Shown here: positions 62,501 through 64,000 of the stretch, piece after piece
Layout: every line of letters starts with the position of its first letter
Position numbering within the stretch: position 1 is the first letter of the stretch
Assembly: GCF_014203095.1 (NCBI RefSeq)
Contig: NZ_JACHIG010000005.1
Coordinates: forward strand, 434,001 to 498,000
From: Prosthecobacter vanneervenii
GTDB taxonomy: Bacteria > Verrucomicrobiota > Verrucomicrobiia > Verrucomicrobiales > Verrucomicrobiaceae
Reading direction: 5' to 3'
DNA: 64,000 bases
Position numbers and translations under genes: made by a program
Notes under the pieces: generated by a model
What the model saw: the letters and a program-made list of their open reading frames with translations, nothing else
Told to the model about the DNA's origin: nothing
Databases searched by the model: none

Positions 62501-64000
62501 TAGGTGTCGGTGTTGAAGGTGAGGTTGACGGTGGAGGTTCCCACATTCTGCGTGAGCTGGGAAATGGTGATCGTGGTGCTGTTGACGATCGAGGTGATGT
62601 AAGACCCCGGCTGAATGATGCCGCCAGAAACGGCCATACCAACGGCCAGGCCAGCTGTGTTGGCGACGGTCACGGTCTGGGAGTTCTGTGCTGGAGTGCC
62701 CGAAATGACCAGCCTGGATGGATCGTAGGTGAGAGTGTTGGTGCCTGCAGCCGTGGCATTGGAGGAAAGCGTAAACGTAGTAGCGCCCGTGATGGCAGTA
62801 ATAACAGCTCCGGCCGAAATACCAGTGCCGCTGACAGCCATGCCAACTTTGAGAGCGGAGGTGTCCGCCACAGTCACCACATTGTTGTTTGCCACCGTGG
62901 TGGAGCTGACGCTGGAGGTGGGCTGCACCGTGCGGGTGATCAGAGTGCCGCCGGTTGGCAGGGAGTTGGCATCGGTAAGCTGCACATAGCCCTGGTTTAC
63001 CGTAAGGGCTCCGGTGAAGCTGGAACTGGCCCCCAGGATCAGCGTGCCGTCTCCCGTCTTGGTCAGGCCATTGCCGCTGTCAGAAATGCCACCGATCAGG
63101 TAGAGCTTGCCGGAGTTAGGAGAAACGGTGACTCCAGCCCCGACCGTGGTGGTTCCGAGCACACCGATCCAGCCGGTCCCCAGCTGGTTGTTCACGTTGA
63201 GCTTGGAACCCGCATTGAGGGTGAGAGTGGCCACCGTGCTGTTGATGGAGGTGCCCTGTCCGTCAAGCGTGACCGTCGCAGAGGCCGGCACAATGAAGGC
63301 GTTGTTGATCTGGGCGGCGTTGCTGTAGTTGTTGGCAGCGGTTGCCGTGGAAGATGACCAATACAAGGCCGAAGCCGGGATGGCCTGCAGGTTGGCCGAG
63401 GGAGCCGTAGGCACGGTGTTGATACCCGTGGCCAGGTTGTTGCCTGCGGTGTCCGGGCCTCCGTAGAGCAGTTGCAGACCGCCGTTGCCGGTGGTGCTGT
63501 TGGTCTGCACTACAATGGTGTGATAGCCAGCGGAAAGGCGGATCGAGCCCGTTCCAGCGGCATTCAGCGCCATGCTTCCCGCACCACTGGTGGTGTCCAC
63601 GTTCACACCCGCCACAGGCACGCCATCAATGATCAGCATGCCCTGCTTGGCCGTCATCTGGAAGTTGTAATCACCAGCGGTGGTGATCTGCAGCAGGCCG
63701 GAATAAACCGCCTGAGTGCCGGCCAGGGAGGTCACAATGGCAGGACGATTGTTATAATTGGCATCCACCGGGAGCACGCCATTGACGACAGCGGCCGCCG
63801 TCATGCCGGAACCGAAGGCAGAGTTCAGGTTGCTGGCGCCACCAGAGTAATAGCTGACGCTGAGTCCACCCTGGGTGTAGCCTGCGGGGGGAGAGCCCTG
63901 TTGTGCCGTTCCTGTGGATGGTACAATCGGGAAATAAGCCCCGTTGTTGAGCGTCACGCTGCCAGAGCCAAACGGGGTGCTGACGGTGTTCATGACCGGT
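38449..64000 (-). CDS. Giant PATR beta-solenoid PEP-CTERM protein (>8,500 aa, 5' end off window)
   Basis: An uninterrupted frame of at least 8,516 codons. The body consists of several dozen autotransporter-associated beta-strand repeats (PATR, pattern like GTLTLSGANTYTGGTTVNGG), expected to form a long right-handed beta-solenoid. It starts with a PA14-like region, is interrupted by about 23 copies of a roughly 66-residue GTGIPAG module, and ends in VPEPGR, a hydrophobic helix and RRRRRVL, a PEP-CTERM signal. No autotransporter beta-barrel is present, so sorting is by PEP-CTERM/exosortase rather than self-export. The first ATG (63993) has no signal peptide and the frame continues to base 64000, so the true start lies beyond the window. 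Composition is rich in T, S, N, G and A. Probably a surface filament or adhesin. Confidence 0.92.
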   Translation of the reverse strand, partial: PVMNTVSTPFGSGSVTLNNGAYFPIVPSTGTAQQGSPPAGYTQGGLSVSYYSGGASNLNSAFGSGMTAAAVVNGVLPVDANYNNRPAIVTSLAGTQAVYSGLLQITTAGDYNFQMTAKQGMLIIDGVPVAGVNVDTTSGAGSMALNAAGTGSIRLSAGYHTIVVQTNSTTGNGGLQLLYGGPDTAGNNLATGINTVPTAPSANLQAIPASALYWSSSTATAANNYSNAAQINNAFIVPASATVTLDGQGTSINSTVATLTLNAGSKLNVNNQLGTGWIGVLGTTTVGAGVTVSPNSGKLYLIGGISDSGNGLTKTGDGTLILGASSSFTGALTVNQGYVQLTDANSLPTGGTLITRTVQPTSSVSSTTVANNNVVTVADTSALKVGMAVSGTGISAGAVITAITGATTFTLSSNATAAGTNTLTYDPSRLVISGTPAQNSQTVTVANTAGLAVGMAVSGGIIQPGSYITSIVNSTTITISQLTQNVGTSTVNLTFNTDTYGALDLNGVASSVGRNITLNGVSPIFRNTTTPAALFNSSSTAAVFNGTVSIGAATSAMATAIGGYGDINIAGVVQDGGTAGIGWTKVGSGTVTLSGNNTFTGALTVNNGILKLGSAKALGTTAGGTTVNSSATLDLNGQTVALADADTLTINGSGTTLLTTANTLGALINSSGTAANYAGSIVLGSASSIGGSGDMTLSGVVSGTTLLTKTGLGKVTFTGVNTMSGGVTINAGTIAISGAGVLTAGGTTTVNSGAILTVDDTGGYLASRLGNRPVTLSAATLNIFGNTTTSSTEATGQALTLNAGNSLINLTGTNASVGTGAGTVFSNASLARNAGGTVIFQSNANLGVAAAGAGVSNIIFTTAPGATGQGGAAGTTNRGILPFALVSSDGGSTYSFAAPSLSTTNGLQALGTSDRVADSAATANANVYFTTGTTTASAGPLTLNSLTFAGGNLAINAGSRVLIDSGGILATSSGSINGTGQLLTTNSFNRELIAWVTGSSTLTINPTLYMSGGGLTKAGSGTLLLAAQQTYLGNTVINGGTLKLGGGAQTIFSPFTTIPGAGALGSGPSGQVLQINLGGTLDLNGNNQSFANLASVGTLPGTGGTIINSSTTAATLRIGFSASQTWAGGINGANLNVVRDGGNTWTVTSDNSFTGNLTLQGGATLLQDSGTFSGATGITVRRSVLIWDDSAGIQAVSNRLKNNVAMTLTGGAFVFRSRAGTNGVAQIGNLTLGSGSSLLMVTPNNGTAQITLNSLTRTANSGSAITFAAGNTGAVGDNGRIMITNAPTLVNGIIGAWATALGTDPIAGGGFNAEFATYDPATGIRLAGNYSTALTAGAFGNSLQNINVRQSGNITLGAGGITVNTLTINNAAAALTFAAGTDVLKLTAGGILAGLDNNAKSIGTTAVRGQITTGAGVSELFIHVGQNVLTINSVITDNGSPLNVVLDGLSQVAFTNSTAPGITLTGANTYTGTTYANNVIVNLNSVAGPAIGGNLVISGGNSNGTDSAPIANSVVNFFQNNQIATTSAVTVNGGGQLNLNGFNNTIKSLTFTNDGGSNGNNGPAVTTGTGTLAVVGAQALSATTTLGSTTLVFSTAPGATIPVGTQIAGVGIPAGATITGQVNSTTYTISSAATASGTISVPVNASTTANSNQLTFTIAPGGGTLAPGTPVSGLGIAPGTTILSGSGTTYTLSQNATATSSGSMVVGGIINATNLANANSIPVLNGFLDASAGVNFNVDASTVLPGQIGLALNSAMNSGFIIKTGAGVLGIGGQSSYSGATYVQAGTLAFGQTGAFIGNSQVVLSGGTTLDARGLAGIVGSITGGGTVTNYNLNTQGTVVTGYDNTNASFSGTFTSPFVNGLLNVSKIGTGSWTLTGDSMAGAAASVSNLLTLNQGTTVLSGAGRVNFRNTTINSGSTLTIDNSTTNVANRLGAAADGTAGQYTDLSTLAANRAMSLQGGSISVIGSSSGSLTESLGALTIQNGASTLTITPGSGGSNVLSARTINGIANSGALGGTLLLRGTNLGGTAGAGVANFTAITAPTLIGVGGAAGTTTMNIRPDIIGDTSLTGSGTGFVTYIAGTGFRLLTAAELATSLGSQPTIAPFAPLTLNTNVSLTALNTITTNTTINSLVLQSKGGVYVSGAGITSLINPAGTLFSASGTLQSLIVSSGGIMSMAGNSGITGGVVTTNTTNQLIFYNVGDLALNSYISGTSSQGMVKSGNGKLTLGRSSLMGGTTTVNAGTLVLGSGASNTLLVSSTASTATLYDLRVNGGTVDLNGNNQMIGALSSNDTAVIGSLTTALSNSGGTITNTGAGAANFYTSTASNTSFGGLITNTGGALSVYKSGTGTLILTSAQSYTGSTNVLGGVLNLRDNGVLTQTSAINVKYATLTLDNQGLVDNASRIPAAAPINLSGGAIIINARQAIDTQNFGAVTLAEGGSSVTFNNFGGATSGAYAVTIANLNRAASSQSVINFVPGNGLTFGGTSTAAPVGAQPQVLINQLNGAAFTQANLINGIIGGWAVINGSEFASYKDGIGISQLGNTGAGYAGYASGDVTAATATQNVNDGSSRTLTTSRTVNSLRNAPGAAQNLTLGAATAPVTLTIGTGGYITNANFAIGVLSGGVGSSITSGASDLFVWVNQNTTTISSKITGSIGLVKSGPGTLTLGASVNLATNTTNNSAVITLANTNGLTVGQVVTGTGIPANTTILSIDSPTQITLSQNSTVTGSATMTYSLTASGVSWLTIGSGGTTVNTKTVTLANTTGLVAGMPVAGTGIPAGTTIASVDSATQITLSQNASATNSGLNISFNQGNTTTGNLNDYTGPTVVNQGTLTLNTIVSGTQLIPGDLKINGGAVNFSNTNTGQISSSSNITIGGNGTFTLPNYSAATSNTFASLTFNGTGGNAAPTFSFGTPTANSTVVLSAANAITAVTDNLGFTPTISSSASNLSFLSLSNANPVINVTGLSPQGLLISVPLDYTGTGGQITKTGNGSLILAGSVANTLTNGLRISGGTVIFDNTAASNAYGAGTITLDDGVTIMAGTAARSLSNAFVVNGGFTFGGTPSGANGTVNNLTLANTVTLSAGITHAITVTSPLVTATLSGKLTGGTGLVKAGAGTLVLSSNANDYGGSTTVNGGLLRLGTSNVIPDASSLIVGAAGAVDINSATETVGSLAGNGLITNSGSSVTFTIGADNTSTLFGGVITNGNSALNLTKTGTGTQTFTGLNSYTGKTVIQNGAISVNSLKNTSVASALGAPTTAANGTIDLGATTFTGGLIYTGSGDTTNRVINLAGTTGGGFIDSSGTGAIVFTTAFTATGAGSKTLTLQGSNTSENTISGSIVNNGTSTLTSLTKSGTGTWVLSGANSYTGATTINGGTLILRRATAGTSNNTAITVAQGATLRVDGAYTAGLTTTAAAGATVTMNAGSNFTLADGTINTFSLAQGSSVATGLTVASSASAISTMTFEIGGTTTAADKLAVTRGINITTPDSTLTRINIAALTGTSSITANTSTGYDIITGSSITGVSNLTLATPFLMLSPTVAYALTLKTDVAGKVSLLVANQNVNTLYWAGGTNKLWNNAANWKSDAAGTLAGSTPDNVDTVNFTTNTAGTTNLDTTLGQNMFVGTVNFTGVGTTAATTGVSIGGAFNLTIYGSLNVASGSAAHSITAPVILGNSQTWTINNSAVNAFTASGVISDNGNNFSLTKAGSGNLVLSNPANTYGGATTISAGILNVATLANGGLASSIGRSSSAASNLVFNGGTLQYTGSTNISTDRVFSIQSTGGTLDSSGSGTLTFSSSGQVSQPDTQTFTGTLQNSTIDTNGNITTPSYTITGVNTAGLVVGQYLTGTGIPAGARIATINSGASTITITLPIYYDDDGDPSNGVPGTVTQSLLLGVSRALTLTGSNTGANTLSVLLGDSAGGGPLSLIKTGTGNWVISGANTFTGGVSIQNGSLTVSSLNSVNGGTPLLASSSLGAPVTVAAGTITLGNLTTTGTLIYNGVGEITDRVIALGGTTGGGTITSSGTGALVFTSNLSVTGAGSKTLTLNGTNTNANEFAGIISNYDSSNLTSLVKDGSGSWIVSGANTFTGTVSILNGTLSVSSINSVSGGTASSSLGAPTSSANGTIVMGNAANSGTLLYTGVGETTDRVFNLAGTTGGATILSSGTGALTFTGAFNASGAGAKTLTVGGAYADSSNRISGVISDNNSSNPTSFVKAADSSSWILTGTNTYTGTTTVNGGLLQVGVAGVGRTGSGATVINSGATLAGSGLINGTASVTNHVIASGATLSPGDVGGGSIGTLTFNGNLQLSDGSVVNFQVSAVTGNDSAIAAQLYGGTYDSLGGYRDLASTTNLWNSYLPSSGQHDYLSVNGTLLFNQTTFNLIDTGFATNARLGDVLNLGGWLTLNGSSTFNVGDNYRTGGTGGGNLNLPTLSGGLVYDVSKFLSDGIIVIITTPPPIPVKLSAYNLAGSGSWNPTASWSPALVPNSTASIAVLGSNITSNAIVTLDGSKTVGKLIVGDQNNTNFFTLAQGTGAGSLVFNNGAYGNALLSKVQSNSGTVATDVIAAPVLLNTNLNINVNSGGAAGRMDISGAISQSTAGLGVNIMGAGRVTYSGLTANTYSGDTRVFNRGFGDATNAQLVLAKTQSINGGAATFNTTASSNQVTVSGDITTQIYAGMSITGVSAIPSSAVVSSVSYNSALNQTVITMSSNASSTASASGTFGAFGTIPFNTRSGSSTITATGNYTNRLYTGMPLGGNSSIPAGALVGAVSYNATTNTTSVTLISNVTNSGLNATADSTGVATTYGSYATTTNGSTTVTVASTAGFYPGMPVTGNPNIPAGATVVSVTNATQFVLSVPATGAGTAVTTIFGSNVANGSIAGNLIIGNVSMGGSGNAVVALAGSNQIADTSILRFDSGNGAASTGNAGNNSYFKLMGFDETVAGLSDYTASGVIENTEGEANPYDSTLTLLTTGTQSFNGFLRNRANNNGSGILNLVVSGTGTQVLALGNISYTGSTTINSGATLVLDSTTNFNSIIINNGTLGIRSAGTTFNFAEVVTGNGSGFRDGGGGTVALTNPNQQATWTAGSTTVTVGSTAGLVVGMPVSGTGIQGGSTIASILNGTQFTLSSAPTTGATLTNLNYNGTLQKTGASTNSTVSGSATVTVANTTGLTAGMAVSGPGIPAGSVIRSITNGTQFVISAAATATNGGQFYTFGTLVSFGGGFKVYDGTVYNANSITNFNTPTTIGGTGFYIEGLQSLSTVTWNQPVTVSSGGLTLKGTGDNVINGAVLNVQSYSTVNGAVTIAGGDLRITGANGALRGVTAINLSGSGNSGNSNNLPGLNIINRASVVNSALDQSANVADRLPDTAAINMNAGRLLLIGQGDASSPTAVFAETLGTLTLNGGSNYIGSFMTNGVSNTLTFSGFGSRAAGATVFFDSVNGNVDSGSTGIRISSGLSNDSTGILGGWATRSWVSSGATLIDWAALTGTAVTAFNSYSTVGIGSWNSNALNIKMSGGNQASASNTSYAVHTLNIQDTTARTLTIASGSVLRIDAGGLLSSRANHVIAGPGSITAGNGSGSYQLIFQTPTNQLTVNASVADNGSNAVSLVKSGSSTLILNPITTKTTNLTVGNNVVAITSGGTADLRVGATVTGSGIQSGTTITAINGNNITLSLAPTVAGSNVTLTYGSVNTYTGKTIINEGVVQITRESDLGANPSSFVADQLFLNGGRLLINDTMSFDDTNRGITIGATDGLISVSDNRRVTMGATNTIDGRLGRLIYVTDSTHEGALEIAGNNDLSGGLETNGTTTAGVATLASTYSSGSTRIYVGPSLVQGLRVGATVTGQTVTLPDGTTTTTTYGVPLGTVITAIDYNTGYITVSNALTADANGVNVNYGGFNTMVLTGDNQIGFIRVLGSSIELRGNNTLNADIAINNGTLRLGYQGSGTNIFNGTLTLNTGNVIFNSDTALQTSSGAGYNLKLLGGTMDLNGYDTTVSSLTGSGTLTNEGTGVSVVTINSDLSFSFNGNIRDGLSGTGSVSVVKNGQGILGLLGSNGYSGPTVINGGGIVISTLSLGGFNGGLGTASNAASNLVLNGGVLRYTAANSAITDRSFTLGTGAYAGGLVADGTRLNATLTWGFDFSPAVEFTGSGDRTLTLGGANRGDNIFGLVLGDGTGGLTSLTKIGNGTWVVGSSVSRDGTTTSGSSTIAMADTSRIKVGQQVSGAGIPTGSTVVSINTNNSITISRNATASGLVSVSVQGNSYSGETTVLAGILAATVDGAFGAAGGAGVVIGGGTNTSTVLGNQNATLDLRNVAYTTIEQMFLAGGTLATTTGNSSWAGTITVSANSNILVNSGATLTLSGSIAGAGAITQLGSGTLILTGGAEATTRNNTTSAMVPSFTVQAGTLQLNYSTNNTSKLSDTGSLTLGGGRLGGSIVLVGGSHVEIVSGTTVAIGSNTISRTSGTSIMRLNGIGVQSGGTLNFSANDIASTDTNNTNGILGGWATVGGTSWAAKSRFNEAGTDTGNTTGGDLLIRAFTSYLSSSAANDWVLPTTANSGANMDIVGPSTQNNTTPNTLRFNTANTSATNMTVTLSGTNVLQGSGILVTSGLGSDVAVINGTGTLSGGAGSNSDLRIYQNNTLAPLEISAVIANLAPTSRTGSAVSGTNTISGISVVGLAPGLTVSGTGIPSGATITSIDAVNGAITLSSNVTQSGSPTLSFTPVANGLSKTGAGNLILSGLNTYTGVNTLNSGVLTVRQLSVEGFAANSVLTTVNSTTTRLVSLTDTTTNGLTFGQVVTGTGLPAVVSLSSTTVSGSSQVTVSDSTGLTNGSPVVGAGIPPGTVITAINGNIVTISANATASGSGSLSFGGATISAINSNTQFTLSNGATISTTQNLNYSAYTGFSGSLNSTTQRNSSTITLVGGSTTAGLTPGQSVTGNNIPDGAVIATIIDATRFTISLTATDNGTNSLTYGDPSAFVKSGVSLASTTTSSARLVLPSTAGLTLGQTVSGTGIPAGAVIIRILDSHNVDISVPVTSTGTNNLTFSAPTVLGGSFNATTTSGSTAVTLTAPATGLTVGQLVTGPGIPAGTTIVSVLSSTQIVLSNPVMATSSSSLLAFANAASNLGASSNAAANLILNNGTFQFNGTSATSDRGFTISADGIFDVGNAYTNLVLGGNITTPAAEENYRLIKQGAGLLELRGTLTPNAGSYGISTILVNDGTLRLNATYSDQFVRNDVGALTMGGGMLELVGASDRSTTQNIIGTFTLTEGASVVKVSSTANATVDTTLALQDSANPTKVSYSKGSSALFIENTNGGSGDANITLAGQFGLDVQVVLPRITYQTSIDIRNPGVNYFAFVDANGYSVIASDNIAIGGAAAHVIAGDVSTWQPYMNVMDGAQSFDAFTGTTLTSAAALTAYNLPNATVNTIRFFNSSIARGATFTAGSNLVTNVVTTGLQVGQTVRSSDAILPLGTTYTITAIDAVNKTITLSGNAVISSSTDSIYVDGTNSSTITIADTLTLAQGAILQTTHAGNHVNSIVGGVLTSGLANTDGTTADLIIHNWNPSRSLIIGSTIANNSAGGLAVNLVQTGDGTTELTGANTYTGITYIQGGSLRLDNGAALSPFSNVHLEGGVIGIGYNGTFQNTIGSAAGQINWVNSGGFAAYLSVAPLSGTRTLNSSTITLASNAGLVVGTRVTGTGIPAGATITAVSSNGTDITISASATSSGTSLVSFSIDRTVNIGGAGATLVWGSGGFVPDNDSLILGAQDSDTTLVFANGIDLGRKTRLFEVASGRGAASTSDARLTGLLVGDGGSLVKGGLGTLEVNNASNSYTGGTYLAGGTLVTTNNTSFGSGGIFVGTNSDTAFRDTTLTLEYRYNTPGDGTVANNISFGSANYEGVSLLKVGNSDFTTTFSGNTVLDRPSGANVLIQTSNSNIFAGGVEFSGVVSGGGGFTVIGGGTVALSNTGNTYGAFTGASGAAINGATVIRNGALKVNDTGVLGGTTLELGDASYVVSNVALATNGASVLGVDRSTVGYTADNKGSLGGAFVANGNGTVAGNGDAVPGPGAFYNISTTIDGTTFTTANIGTRILVKDEAANPERNGIYQIVQFNPDGTMNMVRVGDFSTSANMLYGTQVTVNGGTSAGQTFFMAAQNVASPNTATSNPVVWLADTVSPNVTLIVANANLTTITQNIDINANGFGTTTITSDTSSNNATFTGNITLQDLQPGVQEAKTLSVDPYGATYTFTGVIGEATPGSSATDDLLSLALNVGPASTVVLSGANTYKGGTTISSGTVLVNNTTGSGTGSGSVTVSSGATLTDTGIIAPTTGASIIVQSGGVLNGSGVISLASGASVNVNSGATFAVGLAADTSAKTFTINMQTGSNVTLAGNLQINLFSNQAGTTLAEADRLIFTKTGTPTINISNGAKLQASTVGSLSSTSFVVGDKWQLIDWAGLTPTGTFTFSNLTGNFTRDFANLPTLQGSLAWDISQLYTTGVITVAVPEPGRLLLLIFSLMALGWRRRRRVL
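42690..43715 (-). repeat. Array of five GTGIPAG modules, one nested in another
   Basis: Five copies of the roughly 66-residue module lie almost back to back. Each has a start like STTVTVADTAGLTVGQ, a central VTGTGIPAGTTITSI and an end like TQITLSNNATASGTNTLTF. The fourth (43417-43614) sits within a fifth copy, whose halves are at about 43336-43416 and 43615-43710. Elsewhere in the gene single or paired copies interrupt PATR units. Confidence 0.8.
49430..50050 (-). repeat. Triple GTGIPAG-like modules in the third PATR unit
   Basis: Three tandem module copies, diverged from the main consensus (for example YAGMSITGVSAIPSSAVVSS and YTGMPLGGNSSIPAGALVGA). They carry Asn-rich insertions and lie between PATR stretches. 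Their near equal spacing of about 200 bp suggests local tandem duplication. Confidence 0.65.
50595..50660 (-). other. Junction between fused PATR units 2 and 3
   Basis: A degenerate copy of the protein's own C-terminal segment (LPTLSGGLVYDVSKFLSDGI, against LPTLQGSLAWDISQLYTTGV at the real C-terminus) is followed by a Pro-rich linker TTPPPIPVKLSAYN and then by SGSWNPTASWSPALVPNSTA, typical of the start of a PATR protein. Confidence 0.65.
51290..52740 (-). repeat. Tandem large PATR repeats, about 430-bp period
   Basis: Inside the giant gene, at least three consecutive units of about 143 residues share, in order, TSLGAP-type starts, GTLIYNGVGEITDRV-like and GTGALVFTSNLSVTGAGSKT-like blocks, and end SWIVSGANTFTGTVSILNG. 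The plus-strand marker for the last block recurs near 51310, 51740 and 52175. One unit is interrupted near 52345-52560 by a GTGIPAG module. More diverged copies lie at about 53880-54350 and 45440-45830. Confidence 0.75.
53296..53340 (-). other. Junction between fused PATR units 1 and 2
   Basis: The phrase NTLYWAGGTNKLWNNAANWK begins a standard PATR-protein N-terminal block (later TPDNVDTVNFTTNTAG and NLDTTLGQNMFVGTVNFTG). It directly follows a segment that looks like the end of an earlier unit (LTLKTDVAGKVSLLVANQNV). Confidence 0.6.
63426..63882 (-). other. PA14-like domain of the giant protein
   Basis: Residues about 38-190 from ATG 63993 read like a PA14/lectin module: GGLSVSYYSGGASNL at the start, then SGLLQITTAGDYNFQMTA, LIIDGVPV and SIRLSAGYHTIVVQ, and GLQLLYGGPD. 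PA14 domains bind carbohydrate in adhesins and glycosidases. It would sit towards the N-terminus. Confidence 0.6.

Noticed and set aside
38624..63328. Many plus-strand open frames of 60-254 codons antisense to the giant gene, for example 46519-47283 and 41890-42618
   Set aside because: They mirror the repeat-rich coding strand, have biased V/P/A/R composition, no start signals and no domains; open frames arise from lack of antisense stops in the repeats.
63991..63993. ATG 63993 as the real start of the giant protein
   Set aside because: No signal peptide follows and the frame is open to the window edge; an internal methionine is more likely.
38449..63993. Classical autotransporter (type V secretion)
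   Set aside because: The name of the PATR repeat suggests it, but there is no C-terminal beta-barrel; the protein ends in PEP-CTERM.

Overview
The window looks like a chromosomal segment of a Verrucomicrobium (Verrucomicrobiaceae such as Prosthecobacter or Verrucomicrobium). The grounds are a complete Verru_Chthon cassette (proteins A to D), two PEP-CTERM sorting signals, a giant autotransporter-associated beta-strand (PATR) repeat protein, a secreted sulfatase and sialidase-like enzyme, and moderately high GC with weak ribosome binding sites. Assignments rest on motif reading only; no database search was run.

Layout. 1-2.5 kb: start of homoserine dehydrogenase (off the left edge), a 73-residue PEP-CTERM protein and a secreted gamma-glutamyltransferase. 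2.5-6.4 kb: a minus-strand operon of sulfatase, sensor histidine kinase and an NtrC-type regulator whose AAA+ domain lacks the GAFTGA loop. 6.5-9.5 kb: a DUF116-polyprenyl synthetase fusion and a SEL1-repeat protein. 9.7-12.7 kb: a c-di-AMP (ydaO/yuaA) riboswitch, a structured leader, a PH-domain-like membrane protein, an SPFH/flotillin-like protein and an intrinsic terminator. 12.7-18.4 kb: a lipoprotein, tRNA-Gly(CCC), threonine dehydratase, a secreted FAD oxidoreductase and a TIM-barrel glycosidase-like protein. 18.5-22.1 kb: an operon of old yellow enzyme, LLM flavin oxidoreductase and aldo/keto reductase, closed by a terminator and facing a cysteine-containing ArsR-type regulator. 22.1-26.1 kb: a PPP-type phosphatase, a sialidase-like enzyme, an RraA-like protein and a GntR/LacI hybrid regulator with a perfect inverted repeat in its promoter. 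26.1-30.8 kb: holB, tmk, guaA and guaB, a housekeeping block.

30.8-64 kb is the unusual part. Transcribed from right to left it is one more-than-25.5-kb open reading frame followed by cassette genes A, B, C and D. The giant protein ends in PEP-CTERM, carries dozens of PATR repeats, and looks like at least three ancestral PATR proteins fused head to tail. It is peppered with about 23 copies of a second, roughly 66-residue module, one of which sits inside another. Proteins B, C and D have type IV pilin-like leaders and protein A resembles PilX/GspK. My leading hypothesis is a dedicated pseudopilus-like apparatus that handles or displays the giant protein. No ATPase, secretin or prepilin peptidase gene lies in the window, so it would have to borrow those from elsewhere.
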